A stretch of 64,000 nucleotides of DNA, from contig JAJEKB010020989.1 in assembly GCA_022393335.1 (NCBI GenBank), positions 756,021 through 820,020 on the forward strand. Direction: 5' to 3'. The notes below the pieces were generated by a model. The model was not told the origin of the DNA and ran no database searches. It was given only the letters and a program-made list of their open reading frames with translations. Positions within the stretch are counted from its first letter, which is position 1, and each line of letters opens with the position of its first letter. Shown piece by piece: positions 1 through 10,944 of this stretch. Origin of the DNA: Macrotrachela quadricornifera. Its lineage: Eukaryota; Rotifera; Eurotatoria; Philodinida; Philodinidae. Made by a program: the position numbers and the translations under genes.

Positions 1-1150
1 GATGAGGAATCGATTGATGTATAATATATCCGTGGGAAAACCTTCTGAGGCTCAGGAGATTATATTTTGTTAGTAGCAACATCCGAATGATGGTACTTTA
101 TGGTATGCGGATGAGATTCTTTCACGCCGCAGTTTTTCCGAGGAAAATCAAGTAGGTGTCGTGTTGGAAGATGTCTTGATGAATTCGATGATGTAGGTTT
201 ATATTCTGTCGGAAGCTGTCACAATTGGAATATTGACCTGAATGAGTGCAGACAGTATAACGATGGTACTATTGGATATGTCCTATGTTTTGAAAATTCC
301 TTTGTAGTAATACGGTTGATTTGAGGAACAGGGCAGGTTAAAATGTATTGAAGTGGTAATGTTGGTTCTGACCACATGTTTCGAAATGTGCTTAGAGTTT
401 TGTGAGTCTTAGAAATGGATTAGAATAAATATCAAGGCCAGAAATTACTATTTATTGATTTTTCAATTTTTTAATTTTTTATTGGCAGGATTATTGCTTG
501 TTTTGTGTTTGACGAATTATTTCATTTTCTAAAATATGATGAAGGAGTGAAAGCGTTAAAAATTGTAGTATGATTTCCGTATAAGTGCGCCCTCTGTTGA
601 ATTTTTTGATTGGTGCGTTTGAACTGGCCAATAGAAATGCTAGCACGATCGTGGTCACAGATCGTGTTGTGGTAGCTTCACATCAATGAAAGTAACAAGC
701 AAACGCACACTTCATTTATTTTTATTCTTGTGCTTTGTAATGTGCACCATTTCAGCGTGTTGATACAGTGACGTGGCAAAAAAAAATGAATTGATAACGA
801 CGAATGACATATATACATGCCCTACATTATTCTTCGAGTTGATAATTTGTTTTGTTTCTTGATTTTTGTTCGGTAGTAATCTTTCTTTTAAAAAAGCGTG
901 GTAGAAAAGTATAGCAGAACGAGATCTATTCAATTTTTGCCAGTTTCACCTGATCATACTAGAGTAGTTATCTCCATTGATTAATGCTAATTTCAATTTG
1001 TTATATTTTGGTAAAATTGCCACGTAACTCTGACATAGACTTATTGTAGATAAAAAAACGTTCGTATCAATCAGTTCTTTTATCTGTATTTCTTTCTTTC
1101 GATTAAATACATCATCAATCCATTTTTCAATTTAGTTTAATTGTGAATAA
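1..1150. other. Gene-free stretch upstream of the acyltransferase gene
   Basis: The first ~330 bases are somewhat richer in G+C than the rest but carry stops in every frame I read on both strands. I see no recognisable domain, tRNA or repeat. It probably holds the promoter of the gene starting at 1151; I could not pick out a TATA box. Confidence 0.4.
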
Positions 1151-2615
1151 ATGTCGTCCTGGCTTCGTCGAAACTCATCAACTGTTAGTTCAAAACAACG
1201 AGTTTTGGGTCAAGCAGAGAATGCTCTGATAAAGACGTCGATACAACATCAAGGTTACATGAAAGTTGGCGAAGTTTTACATTTGCAAGGATCTCATATT
1301 TCCATAGAGGCACTAACTTCGGCGATCGGTTGTTTGCAACGTCGTCATCCATTTCTTCGAAGTCGTCTACTAAATAATCCTGCAAAGACGAATAGTTATC
1401 TAATGGAAGAGGACGATACGCTTCGTCTAACGATTCGAGAGATACCACGAAAGCGTGATAATCATCTCAATTTTTGGCTTCAGGAATGGAGAGAGCGAGA
1501 GAAAGAGCCACCGATCATTGGGCAAGGACTTGCTCAATTCTGGCTTTTACAGGTATTTGCTCTATATTATTGAAAATACTATGATTCAATATTTGCATTG
1601 ATATTTTTAGGATCCAAATGATGATCACGACGTTAATGGTCCAAGAGAAATAGTAATCGTATGTGAGCACAGCATTTGTGATGGTATTTCGTTAAGTACT
1701 GTAGCACACGAGCTACTCATGGCTTTGGGAGATGAAGATAAACATATGTTTAGTAACTCGTTAAGTTGGCCAACTACCATGGAAGAAGCTGTTCATAGAA
1801 GTCTATCAACATTGAACAGGTTCCTTACGTTAGGCAAACTTATTTTTACAGCTTTGCGCTGGAAGATCATGACCAATCAAGCAACTGCAAGGATTCCTTT
1901 TGCCAATGTTGATTTTCCGTTGACTGATATGACTAAATATTGTTATACAGAAATCGTTTATGGTGCATTGAACAAGGAAGAGTCGCAAAAACTATTAGAA
2001 AAGTGTCGCCGAGAAAATGTGACGGTAACATCAGCTGTTAGTAGTGCTATTCTATGTATTACTTCTACGCTAGTGAGCACTAATAATGACCAAGCGACAC
2101 AATTTATCCTTGCAATCGCAGCTGATACTCGTAGACGATGTGTACCACCAGTTCCCAACCACGACCTAAGTTATCAAGTGTCAGGAACCATGGCATTCAC
2201 AATACCGACAAGAAACATATCAACAATGCCGAAAGATATGTGGCAGCTTGCTAGAGCGTTCGGAGATCATGTAAAAACGGCAATTGGTGCTGGTCAGACT
2301 CTTGCTCTTGGTATGATTATGGGAAAGATGTACGAGAAGAATCTGGGTCCACCCAATCTTGCAGAACTTCCCACTTGTGGAATTTCGAACTGGGGTATTT
2401 TACCATTTCGTGATAGGTACGGAAAATGGGAGCTTATAACAATGACTCCTTTCGGTAATATGATTCGAGCACCCATGCCGTTTGTTTTAGTTCAGACTGT
2501 CAATGGAGTATTAACGATCGGATGCATGGGAGCGTCTCCTATCATTCCTCTAAGTACCTTCGAGACCTTATGTAATGGTATAATACACAACTTGCGTCAA
2601 ATGATAGAAGACTAA
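1151..2615 (+). CDS. Condensation/CAT-fold acyltransferase (alcohol acetyltransferase or PapA-like), two exons
   Basis: Two exons, 1151-1552 and 1611-2615, joined in phase 0 across a 58-bp GT-AG intron, give 468 residues. The joined frame contains the HxxxDG active-site motif of CoA-dependent acyltransferases and condensation domains: His154 and Asp158 in EHSICDG. The motif lies just after the splice, so neither exon alone shows the active site in context. An AADTRRR segment near residue 306 and a GISNWG segment near 391-396 fit the C-terminal half of this fold, where related alcohol acetyltransferases have an SNxG motif. No signal peptide or membrane segment is seen. The family moves acyl groups from CoA thioesters to alcohols or amines; the substrate cannot be read from sequence. 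An AATAAA lies at 2629-2634. Related proteins are common in bacteria and fungi, so foreign ancestry is possible but untested. Confidence 0.82.
1553..1610 (+). other. 58-bp intron of the acyltransferase gene
   Basis: Donor GTATTTG after CAG and acceptor ATTTTTAG before GATCC. Phase 0. Reading into it from exon 1 meets a stop within a few codons, so splicing is needed to reach the HxxxDG motif. Confidence 0.85.
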
Positions 2616-2628
2616 CATATGATCTATG

Positions 2629-2634
2629 AATAAA
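2629..2634 (+). promoter_or_regulatory. Polyadenylation signal AATAAA of the acyltransferase gene
   Basis: AATAAA begins 14 bases after the stop codon, an overlapping, very short 3' UTR arrangement usual in compact genomes. Confidence 0.6.
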
Positions 2635-2639
2635 TTGTT

Positions 2640-3430
2640 AATTTTCAGTTTTTTTGTACCAAAGTTTAATTTCACATATTTCAAAACGATATTCAATGAT
2701 TCTAATCTAAAGTTAAACTATCATGTTAATTTGATTAACCTGTTTTACTTTCTAGCAGTGAAATATGATATTACTTTAGTAAAAAAGGCTTTCTCAATTT
2801 GATAGCTTAATAACGGTGTTATAATCAAAATACTAAATATGGTAATACAGTTTAAAAAATGATGCAAAACCGCATGTGAAGCTGTATTGCCGTTATGAGA
2901 GAAAATTTTTCAACATCCTTCAATGTCGAAACTAGGAAATTAGTGAGGATGTGATAGTTTCTCTGAGGAACGGCGATTATAGTCATAAAACAGTTTTTGA
3001 AGGCTATTTGAGATAGTCTAACTCCAGTTTGTAAACATTATGGCTGAGAAAAACTGTAAACAAATCTGTCAAGGGAACGGTAGGCACTGAATCGCTATAC
3101 TGCTGGATTCGTCAGTGTTACCTTTATTATTCATATATGTATAAAAAAATACAAATAACCATGCCTCTTTTTGAGCCTCATTGTATCGGAGAAAAAACAT
3201 GTTCAATCATATGAGAAGATAATTATAGGAAAAAAACTCTATTATAACTCTTATTGTTCTTTATAAAAAATAAATTATTGAAAAAAATTTAGCAATATAT
3301 CAGCACTTATCTATAGAATCACCTAAGTCCTTCATTATGCCTGCATATCTGCCCTCAGTGATGATCTATTTAAACTATGATAAATAGTTCATTTATAATT
3401 GCTATATTATTTATAAATTCATTCTTTATT
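2640..3430. other. Intergenic sequence, nothing recognised
   Basis: AT-rich, with no open frame of note on either strand and no obvious repeat. Confidence 0.4.
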
Positions 3431-3439
3431 GATACATTT

Positions 3440-4120
3440 CGTTGTTGACTAATAGCTACCCATTTATTGGTTCACCAAGAAGAGCTTATTTTGTTTCAAC
3501 TGAACCACTCAATTCAATGACAGATAATACGTATGAAAGACATACCATTAAATTATTACATTTATTAGCTGAAATAATAAAAGGATGAGTATCGTCACAT
3601 ATTGATATTATTTGAGGGTAATCCTATGTTAATCATCGTCAGTGGTCGATCTAGTTTCACAATTAAACCATCTCAACAATAGCATTTTATAATGCGTTTA
3701 ACATTCCTATAATTAATATTATTTATAAAGAGTATCGTATGCTCAATATCTATTATGTGCTGCTAATGGAATATTTTCTAATCGACGATGAAGTATTTGA
3801 AAACCATCAGCATGAGTATAATTAGCTGATATCGATAATATTGAATCTGTTTATTACCATCACTTAACATTTCTCCTGAAAAAAAATTCAAATATTCATT
3901 CTACCATCGAATGTAAAATAACCTCTTTGATCATTTTCATCAACTTTTTCAATATTAAATGATGGGAATACGGTACGAACATGATTCATATCAAGTGAAA
4001 CAATATTTATCATAATATAAAATTTAATATCTTTCGTTTAAATTTTGCTACAGGTATCTTTATATTTATCTGACTCGTCCCTGATAAAGTCGTAGAAGAT
4101 GAAGATTCGAAGAACACGCT
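3440..4120 (-). pseudogene. Decayed coding region of unknown family
   Basis: Minus-strand reading gives several short protein-like stretches that cannot be joined in one frame. One at about 4010-3880 runs through MNHVRTVFPSFNIEKVDEND and ends in YFTFDG. A second at about 3860-3760 (ILSISANYTHADGFQILHRR) is in another frame. A weaker third lies near 3580-3450. Between the first two is a 29-bp GT...AG gap, too short for a normal intron, followed by a one-base frame change, and stops follow the second stretch. Codon use resembles that of the neighbouring GST exon, which is why I think this is relict coding sequence rather than chance. I do not recognise the family. Confidence 0.35.
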
Positions 4121-4156
4121 AATATTAAAAAATATATTTAATTGTTTTTATAGAAC

Positions 4157-4178
4157 TTTATTAGATGTTAATTTTATT
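4157..4178 (-). promoter_or_regulatory. Two polyadenylation signals of the GST gene
   Basis: AATAAA on the minus strand at 4173-4178 and again at 4157-4162, 22 and 38 bases beyond the stop codon. Confidence 0.55.
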
Positions 4179-4199
4179 ATATTAAAGAAAAACATAAAA

Positions 4200-4832
4200 T
4201 TAATGGGTAGTTAACGGTCGTTCATTCAAGTATTTTTTCAAATTTTCATGATTTTCAATAGTTTCAAATAATTCTTTGACTTGGTTATAAAATTTGTCCT
4301 TAATATGTGGTAAAAATTGAAATAATCCCGCAAATGAATTGTAAATAAAAAGATCAGCCCATGATAATGTTTCACCAACAAAATATTTTTCATTTTTACT
4401 ATAAGCATTTTTAAGTTTAGCTAAATTTTCACAATGTTTAACAAGATCTTCATTAATCATTTTTTCTAATTCATTTGCTTTTCTAACTTCATCTTTTTCA
4501 AGATAAATTTTAATATAGAACATTTCATTAATATCACGTTGAGTATCAACAACTGCATCAATTTTAGCTGATTCAAGATTATCTTTACCAGCTAAACCTG
4601 TTTCATGTGCTATATAACGTGCAATTGTTAATGATTGTGGTAATTGCATACCATTATCGAATTCTAAAACAGGCATTTGACCTATTAACATCTTTGATTT
4701 AGTTTCAGGCCATTCGGATTGTTCTATACGAATATCATTATAAGGACGATTGGCAGCAGCCAAAATAAGTCGAATAATTTCAGCACGTCCATGCGTATTG
4801 AAATAATAAAGTTTAAGGCTATTGTTACTCAT
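4200..4832 (-). CDS. Sigma-class glutathione S-transferase
   Basis: A single-exon gene of 210 residues, the usual size of cytosolic GSTs. The N-terminal thioredoxin-fold domain (about 1-78) starts with LKLYYFNTHGRAE, where Tyr10 fits the sigma-class catalytic tyrosine that activates glutathione. The cis-proline is Pro54 in GQMPVLEFDNG, and Gln66-Ser67 in LPQSLTIARYIA form the glutathione gamma-glutamyl contact. The rest (about 85-205) is the helical domain with the conserved SWADLFIY segment. It should conjugate glutathione to electrophiles, or act as a haematopoietic-type prostaglandin D synthase, which shares this class; sequence does not separate these. Two minus-strand AATAAA signals (4157-4162 and 4173-4178) follow the stop, and a TATA-like box lies upstream at 4891-4899. 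It looks intact. Confidence 0.93.
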   Translation of the reverse strand: MSNNSLKLYYFNTHGRAEIIRLILAAANRPYNDIRIEQSEWPETKSKMLIGQMPVLEFDNGMQLPQSLTIARYIAHETGLAGKDNLESAKIDAVVDTQRDINEMFYIKIYLEKDEVRKANELEKMINEDLVKHCENLAKLKNAYSKNEKYFVGETLSWADLFIYNSFAGLFQFLPHIKDKFYNQVKELFETIENHENLKKYLNERPLTTH

Positions 4833-4890
4833 CTTTCTTCAAATATATTAATCTTTATAGCCTACTAGTATAAATGTAAATTTGTTGTTA

Positions 4891-4899
4891 TTTTATATA
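4891..4899 (-). promoter_or_regulatory. TATA-like box of the GST gene
   Basis: The minus strand reads TATATAAAA about 60 bases before the GST start codon, compatible with a transcription start roughly 30 bases before the ATG. In such AT-rich DNA this can occur by chance. Confidence 0.4.
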
Positions 4900-5828
4900 G
4901 AAGAATCTTATCTTTTGGTCCGATATGACAGGAGAAAAAGAATATATTTGCATATGATTCAACTCTAATAAAAAGTAGATCATTGATACGTCATCATCAT
5001 ACAAGGAATGATAGAAATACAATAACATATTCTTTTATACTATTGGTAGATTTTTCATGAATAGAACGATGAACTTTGAATCATAACACCATCTATCATA
5101 CTTTCTTCATTTATTTTTACTGAAGCAACTTAAATAAATAGATTTGACTTCCTGTGTACCATCACTAAATAGATGAGCAAAGTCTTTAAAAAAAATTTAC
5201 TTTTTTACTGGACTTTCTTAGTGATATTTACGGATTTTATTGAGTTGAAAAGCGGAGACGCACCTAAGCGCAAAATATGTTCCTATTTCTGGTTTTAGTC
5301 AGCATTACACAGATTTGTCGTCCTTTGTCCGATAAGAATAATAATATCTAGTATGCATCTTCGATTTTCAACTTTAATCAGAAATACTTAACATTAACAT
5401 GGTCTACGATGAACAAATCAGTATCATGCATTGTAAAATATTAGATCAGGATTCAAATCGAATTTTCGTCAGTCTCAAAAAAATAGAATATTGAAACTTT
5501 GGATTTTTGTTATTGGTATTTCGTTTTTTACTTTATCAATTTTATCGATCAAAATTTTGTTTTAATATGAATTTTTTTTCCTAGAAATATAATTGAGATG
5601 CAATGAACGAAACAGTCTCAAAATGAAAAACAATAAAATTATAAACATTATTGCTCTTCAATCGTTCTATTCTTTCATCTATCATCACATGAATTAGTGT
5701 TCAAATAAATATGATTTCGACATGACTCATACAATATCGTTTGTAATTACACAATATTTTTGCAACTATTTTTCTTACATCTGATTTAAATTTGTTTTGA
5801 TGAAAGCATTTATTACTTCGCTTAAAAT
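4900..5828. other. Intergenic region between GST and F-box genes
   Basis: Shared upstream region of two divergent genes (GST on minus, F-box on plus). No reading frame or repeat recognised. Confidence 0.4.
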
Positions 5829-7157
5829 ATGATGGTCACCGTATTTGAATGTCTTCCAAATGAAATTTTACTGGAAATCTTCCTTCGTCTTCATCCATTT
5901 GATTTAGTTCATGCTTTTCGATATCTTAATGCTCGTTTCGATGCTCTTCTCTGTGACTGTCATCTATTCCAACATATCAATATTGATTCTGATAAACTTG
6001 CTCCGAATTATACGCAATCTATTATTATATATGGTCGGCGAGGTATTATTAAAACATTGAAGGCAACCGTACAATGTTGCTGGTTGGATCTATCACATTT
6101 GATCGGTCTTCAAAAATTAATATTAACGAGACCATCACGAGAACAAAAATTTCAACTGAGAACAATGTTGACAACGACTGAACATTTGCGTCAATTGAAA
6201 CAATTAACATTTATCGAAACTGATGATAATGGATACATTTCACGAAGCATCATGACTGGAATATTTCCTCATCTGCATCAGTGCCATTTATTCCGCTGGT
6301 ACAATGAACAAGTAAGAATACCTTGAAGAAGTGCTTTTTTTTGCCGGCGAAGATATATAGTTCTTGCTTCAAGAGGATATGATGTTAATACTATTAAATA
6401 ATTCGACTAACAATTAATTTATATTCATAATCTTCACTTGTTGTTTCTTTCATTTGAACACAAAAAAACTAGATTAAGGGAAAGAAATGATCTTTCAATA
6501 GAGGAAGACTTAAAAACTCATCATTAATTTCATTTCTAGGCCTCCATTGCTTCATCACTCCGTTGTGAAAGTCTTCGATCGCTGACACTCGATGTTTTGG
6601 GAAGTTCTAACATGGCTCTGAACATTCTCATTAGTTTACCTAATTTGCTTACCTTTCGTGTGAACCGTTTCCATGTTTCTGAGACAAGAACTCCATCTCA
6701 AGACATGTCTTATCGACATAATCATCTCAAACATTTTCATATTTCATTATCGACTTGGTATGGATCAATTCATTTTGAACACTATCGCAGCATAGTTCAT
6801 TGCATCTTAGTACGTGTACCAAAATTGAAAACATTCTCCATTCGTCTAACGATTAAACGTTCAATAATGAATACAGATTCAGCTATCGGTGTTTTACAAC
6901 TGCTAACAACAATTGCAGAATATTTACCAAATGATTGTTGTTGTGACTGTAATTTTCTATGTGAAACAGGAGAAAGAGGAAGAGCATGGAAAAGATCATA
7001 TTGGCATACACAAGCAAAACTTTTCATATCAAGAATAAGCACTATTCAAAATGTACTCACTAAAAAACGTTCTACTTTTGCCAATCTTCGATGCCGTCGT
7101 ATAAGCAAACGATACGTAGAGGTATACAATAAAACGGATTCAATATCCTGTTATTGA
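5829..7157 (+). CDS. F-box protein with divergent C-terminal region, two exons
   Basis: Exon 1 is 5829-6311 (161 codons) and exon 2 is 6540-7157, joined in phase 0 across a 228-bp intron (GTAAGAA ... TTTCTAG), giving 366 residues. Residues about 4-45 form an F-box (FECLPNEILLEIFLRL followed by a helix ending near LNARFDALL), the segment that docks on Skp1 in SCF ubiquitin ligases. The remainder has leucine-rich, loosely repeated strands such as LRSLTLDVL and LLTFRVNRF, which look like a degenerate substrate-binding LRR region, but I would not assign a repeat count. A cysteine cluster (CCCDCNFLC) lies near the C-terminus. The ATG at 5829 is followed at once by a second ATG; either could serve. 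AATAAA is at 7185-7190. The substrate is unknown. Confidence 0.8.
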
Positions 7158-7184
7158 AGGGCTAAATCTTTTGATTTTATTCTA

Positions 7185-7190
7185 AATAAA
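7185..7190 (+). promoter_or_regulatory. Polyadenylation signal of the F-box gene
   Basis: AATAAA about 28 bases after the stop codon. Confidence 0.55.
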
Positions 7191-9512
7191 GCTTATATTT
7201 TTCCAATGATTTTTCTCTCGGAACTTGCTGGTACTAACGAAAATGTATCAAGATAGTAACACTAATAATAAACCTATTATGAACGTGGTATTCAATCAAA
7301 ATCAAAATCAAAACAATTCATATATGCATAACAAATGAGAGATGAAACTTTTGACATTGCTTCATCTTTGCTGTTTCAATATTCGTTGAAGATTCGAATA
7401 GAAAGAAATCTAAAATGTAAGAATATGAAATTTCTATAACTTGTCAAAATAGTTTCCAAAGGAGTATTATGACGACGAAGATGAGTGTAAAACGTAGAAC
7501 GAAAACAAGAAGAAGCATTAATAAGAGTGCTAGAATGAGAAAATGAAATAATCAATAAATTTTTTTGTTGTAAACTAAAGGAGAATAAATCACTAAGATT
7601 ATTTCTAATTAATAACTGTTTTATCTCCTATACTTAGATGACGTAAACGAAGTTAGATTCGACGCAAATCATATAACGATCGTTTCGACTAGTGTTCTAA
7701 CTTATGATATCGTCGTAAGGAAAGATGCTCTCCGTTTCTAATTATTTTACAAGAATGATGGATTTGTACATTATATGTTTTCAACTTTATTCTTTATTGG
7801 AGAAATGAAAAATATAAATATGTACTAGAAATGTTTTGAGAAACAGATAAAAAGCCTAAAATTTTCAGTATTTGTATATATTCTACGCTTCTGCTTTCTG
7901 TCAACAGCTCATTTACAAATTCATATCATCGTCTGTTTGTTTACAAAAATGCGACATAGTTTGCCAGCAGACAAGACACGCAGCGACTAAATTTATATAT
8001 TGATAAAACAAAACTCAGAAAATAGCGTAGATACTTTTAGCAAAATAAAAGAGTATAATTAGTAAAGTTATACAATACAATAATTTGAAATCAATATCTT
8101 GAACGTTTTTTTTTTACTAAAATTGTACGAATATTTTTATATAGTAATGATTTACACAATATTAGTATAATAATTAACATAGTTGAAGAGTAATTGATGT
8201 CATTGATAGAAGTTAAAAGAAAAGTATATCAAATATAAAACAACATGGAAAAATCAAGAAGATTTCAACAGTACATATTTCGATAAATAAACGATTGTAT
8301 TCAAATCTATTTTAATTGACTTGATACTTTTTTGCAGCAACAATAATTCATTTACTAGCAAGATTGTTTTTTAAAACACAGAAACCTTCAATGTTTAAAA
8401 AAATACAAAATATAGTACTACATATTGTACAAACATGCACTTAATCAATCGAAGAGCTCGTTTTTTTTCACGTTTGTTTGACTGGATAATATTCGTCATG
8501 TTTGAAAATTCTGTGCAATGATACTAAGTGATGAAATCATTTACTTTTTCGTACAATTTCAGTGTTTGGAGCTCACTGAGTGACATGCTGGTTTTTTCAC
8601 TATTATCTATGGTTGTCCATGAATTTTATGTTTGCCTTGTGAAAATAAGACGAAAAAAGAATATTCCATAACAGAAGCACAGAAAAAACACACAACTTTG
8701 TTGTTTTGCATATATTTAAACTGAGCGTTGCTTGGCTACATCAGTTATGCTCTCAAGAATCTCCTTTCGATCTAGCCGCTAACGTCGCTGTCTATTCAGT
8801 TCATTTAGAGATAAAAAATGATTTCAATTTTTGTCTTGATTTCTTATTCCCGCTCGATAATTGCAAGATGGCAAGTTTTTGAAACAATGAATATTATATT
8901 GCTTAGTGTGCATGTTTGATGAATTGCTAAATTGCTCCATCTATATAATAATGGTAACACTTGTGTTAACTTTCTCACAGTTATCGAGCTGGAATGATAA
9001 GAAAGTTACTGGTTATGACGTCCTCTGAAATGATAAATTATAGAGAAAATGAGACTTGGATTTTTTTATTAGAAAGAGTTTTAGTTAAAACTACCATGAA
9101 TGAGAAGTACTTTCAAAACTCAATAAGTTTTACTATGAAATTGTCATCATCTTTGTACTATGCTACCTTTAATTCTAAAGCATCTTATGTAACTAGATGA
9201 TCCTCAAATAGATACATTCAACGACAAAGCCTTCAGCTGGATAGTTCTTAATATTTGAATGCTACACTAGAAAACAGCGTGAATTTTGAAAGAAAAAGAG
9301 TATTAGTTCGTTTTAAACAGTCTCTCATATTGATGAAATGGATGATTCATTGCTCGATCAGTGAATAATATTTCTTCAAGATGGAATAATTATCAAAGAA
9401 TCATTTTCTCTGTTTTCTGTTGTGAATAATACATGTTGTACGTGTCACATGACAGTTGAATAGAACGGAAAGAAAGAAAGAAACAGAAAGTAGTGCAATA
9501 CATTTTCTTCAG
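7191..9512. other. Long gene-free stretch
   Basis: AT-rich throughout. A 26-codon very basic frame (from ATG at about 7468) and a 68-codon frame at 8994-9200 occur, but neither has recognisable composition, domain or splice context. I see nothing I can support as a gene. Confidence 0.4.
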
Positions 9513-10027
9513 GTAAATTTTTTAGAATTGAAAAAAGTATATAAATAATATGTACACTGACGATGTGTCGATTTTAACTTTTTTTGATGTTTTAAAATAT
9601 TATATTTACCGTCATCGACATATTTTTATTTAATAAAAGAATTGTTATCTATAGTTTATTTAATTTTAATTTACGACACAGATTCACTCAAGTATGTTTA
9701 TATATTTCAGTTTTTTTTAAAATAGTTATATTTGAGTTAACTTTTGCTGATCATATCAAGTTTATAGATTAAACCGAAAAGGTAAAATAAAGTGTAAATA
9801 AGGACTCTTATTAGAAGATTTTCAATATTAATTGTGCTAATGAATGTGTGGTATATACAAGATTAAAAGATATTACTTTTTTTTGTTGTAATATATTTAG
9901 ATAAAAAAATCTATCAATAGATGTCGTTCGAATTTAGTGAAAGATTATATAGAGAAATCTGCATTTTGAATTCAAAGAGGAAGCTAAATACAAAAATTAA
10001 ATATTCTATTTTCTATATTTGTTTCAG
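9513..10027 (+). other. Possible 5' UTR intron or outron before the RING-CH gene
   Basis: A pyrimidine-rich acceptor TTTGTTTCAG ends at 10027, 20 bases before the start codon at 10048. A donor-like CAG/GTAAATT at 9513 could pair with it. Alternatively the acceptor receives a spliced leader; bdelloid rotifers are known to trans-splice. Sequence alone does not decide. Confidence 0.35.
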
Positions 10028-10047
10028 TATATCAGTGAAGTTCAAAC

Positions 10048-10854
10048 ATGTCTATTATGAACGAACATGAGATACAACCTCTACATAATCAGTTGAAGCA
10101 ATGTAGAATCTGTTTTGACACTGATAATCCTGATGATATAATTAGTCCATGTTTATGCAGTGGTGGCTCAGCTTATATTCATAGAAAATGTTTAGATCTA
10201 TGGCGAGCAGAAAACATAGGTGGAAGAGGTTTCAAGTTTTGCAATGTATGTCAATTTGAATATGTAATTGAAACCGTTATGAATAATCCAAAAGCTGATA
10301 AAAAAAGATTATTAAAATATTATTTATTAGTTACTCGTGATATAACATTGATTTTTTTATTTCTTCAATCAATTATTATTGGTCTAGCATCTTTATTAAA
10401 GACATTTGATCGAAATAGCCATAATATTAAAAATCTATTTCCAAATTCAATCAATGAATTTTTAATTTATTATGTGAGTGCTCTTATATTATTATTGGCC
10501 ATTGTAGGTTTTTTTACTTTAATTTTCGCTGGTTGTCGTGATGGTGGATCTTCTTCAAGTAATTGTTTTAATATCAGTGGTAGCAGAGGAAGCGGAATGT
10601 TTGCCTCTATAGTAACTATGATAGTAATATGTGCTGTAATAGGAATATTTGTTGGAATATTTATAAGTATAATAATTTTAAAGCAAATTATGAAACACCA
10701 TACTGATAAATTATGGTTACGACAAGAAACAGAAAAATATGTTGTTAAAGATTTTCAAGGAAGAAGAGATGAATTAGAAAAATATAAAAAAAATTATCAT
10801 AACTCCAATACAACATTGACAATTAATAGTGATAGTGATATTATTCAAAATTAA
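10048..10854 (+). CDS. MARCH-like membrane RING-CH E3 ubiquitin ligase
   Basis: A single coding exon of 268 residues. The N-terminus carries a complete C4HC3 RING-CH (variant RING) finger: Cys19, Cys22, Cys35, Cys37, His45, Cys48, Cys65 and Cys68, with the E2-contacting tryptophan at 52 in CLDLWRAEN. Three hydrophobic segments follow, at about 98-117, 137-160 and 184-211, and then a charged tail of about 55 residues with many Lys and Glu. The layout (N-terminal RING-CH, then membrane helices) is that of MARCH ligases, which ubiquitinate membrane proteins in the ER, Golgi or plasma membrane. Most animal MARCH proteins have two helices; here the Gly/Ser-rich stretch at 165-183 separates an apparent third. 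The partner is unknown. AATAAA lies at 10938-10943. Confidence 0.88.
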   Translation: MSIMNEHEIQPLHNQLKQCRICFDTDNPDDIISPCLCSGGSAYIHRKCLDLWRAENIGGRGFKFCNVCQFEYVIETVMNNPKADKKRLLKYYLLVTRDITLIFLFLQSIIIGLASLLKTFDRNSHNIKNLFPNSINEFLIYYVSALILLLAIVGFFTLIFAGCRDGGSSSSNCFNISGSRGSGMFASIVTMIVICAVIGIFVGIFISIIILKQIMKHHTDKLWLRQETEKYVVKDFQGRRDELEKYKKNYHNSNTTLTINSDSDIIQN

Positions 10855-10937
10855 ACATCATCAGTTCTGATTCATTATATATTTTTAATTCAACCACATA
10901 CATTAAAGTTAACGTCGTAGACCAAATATACACTAAA

Positions 10938-10943
10938 ATAAAA
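10938..10943 (+). promoter_or_regulatory. Polyadenylation signal of the RING-CH gene, within a repeat-like word
   Basis: AATAAA lies inside a ~22-bp word, ACACTAAAATAAAATGTGTCG, that recurs almost exactly at about 23131-23154, where it forms the arm of a hairpin element. Confidence 0.45.
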
Positions 10944-10944
10944 T

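Noticed and set aside
712..933. 73-codon open frame on the minus strand
   Set aside because: No domain, no codon bias, and no splice or poly(A) context; expected by chance.
7468..7548. 26-codon very basic peptide
   Set aside because: Too short and isolated, without conservation evidence; Lys/Arg codons are common in AT-rich purine tracts.
8994..9200. 68-codon open frame on the plus strand
   Set aside because: Low-complexity hydrophobic and serine content with no recognisable features; flanked by unique non-coding DNA.
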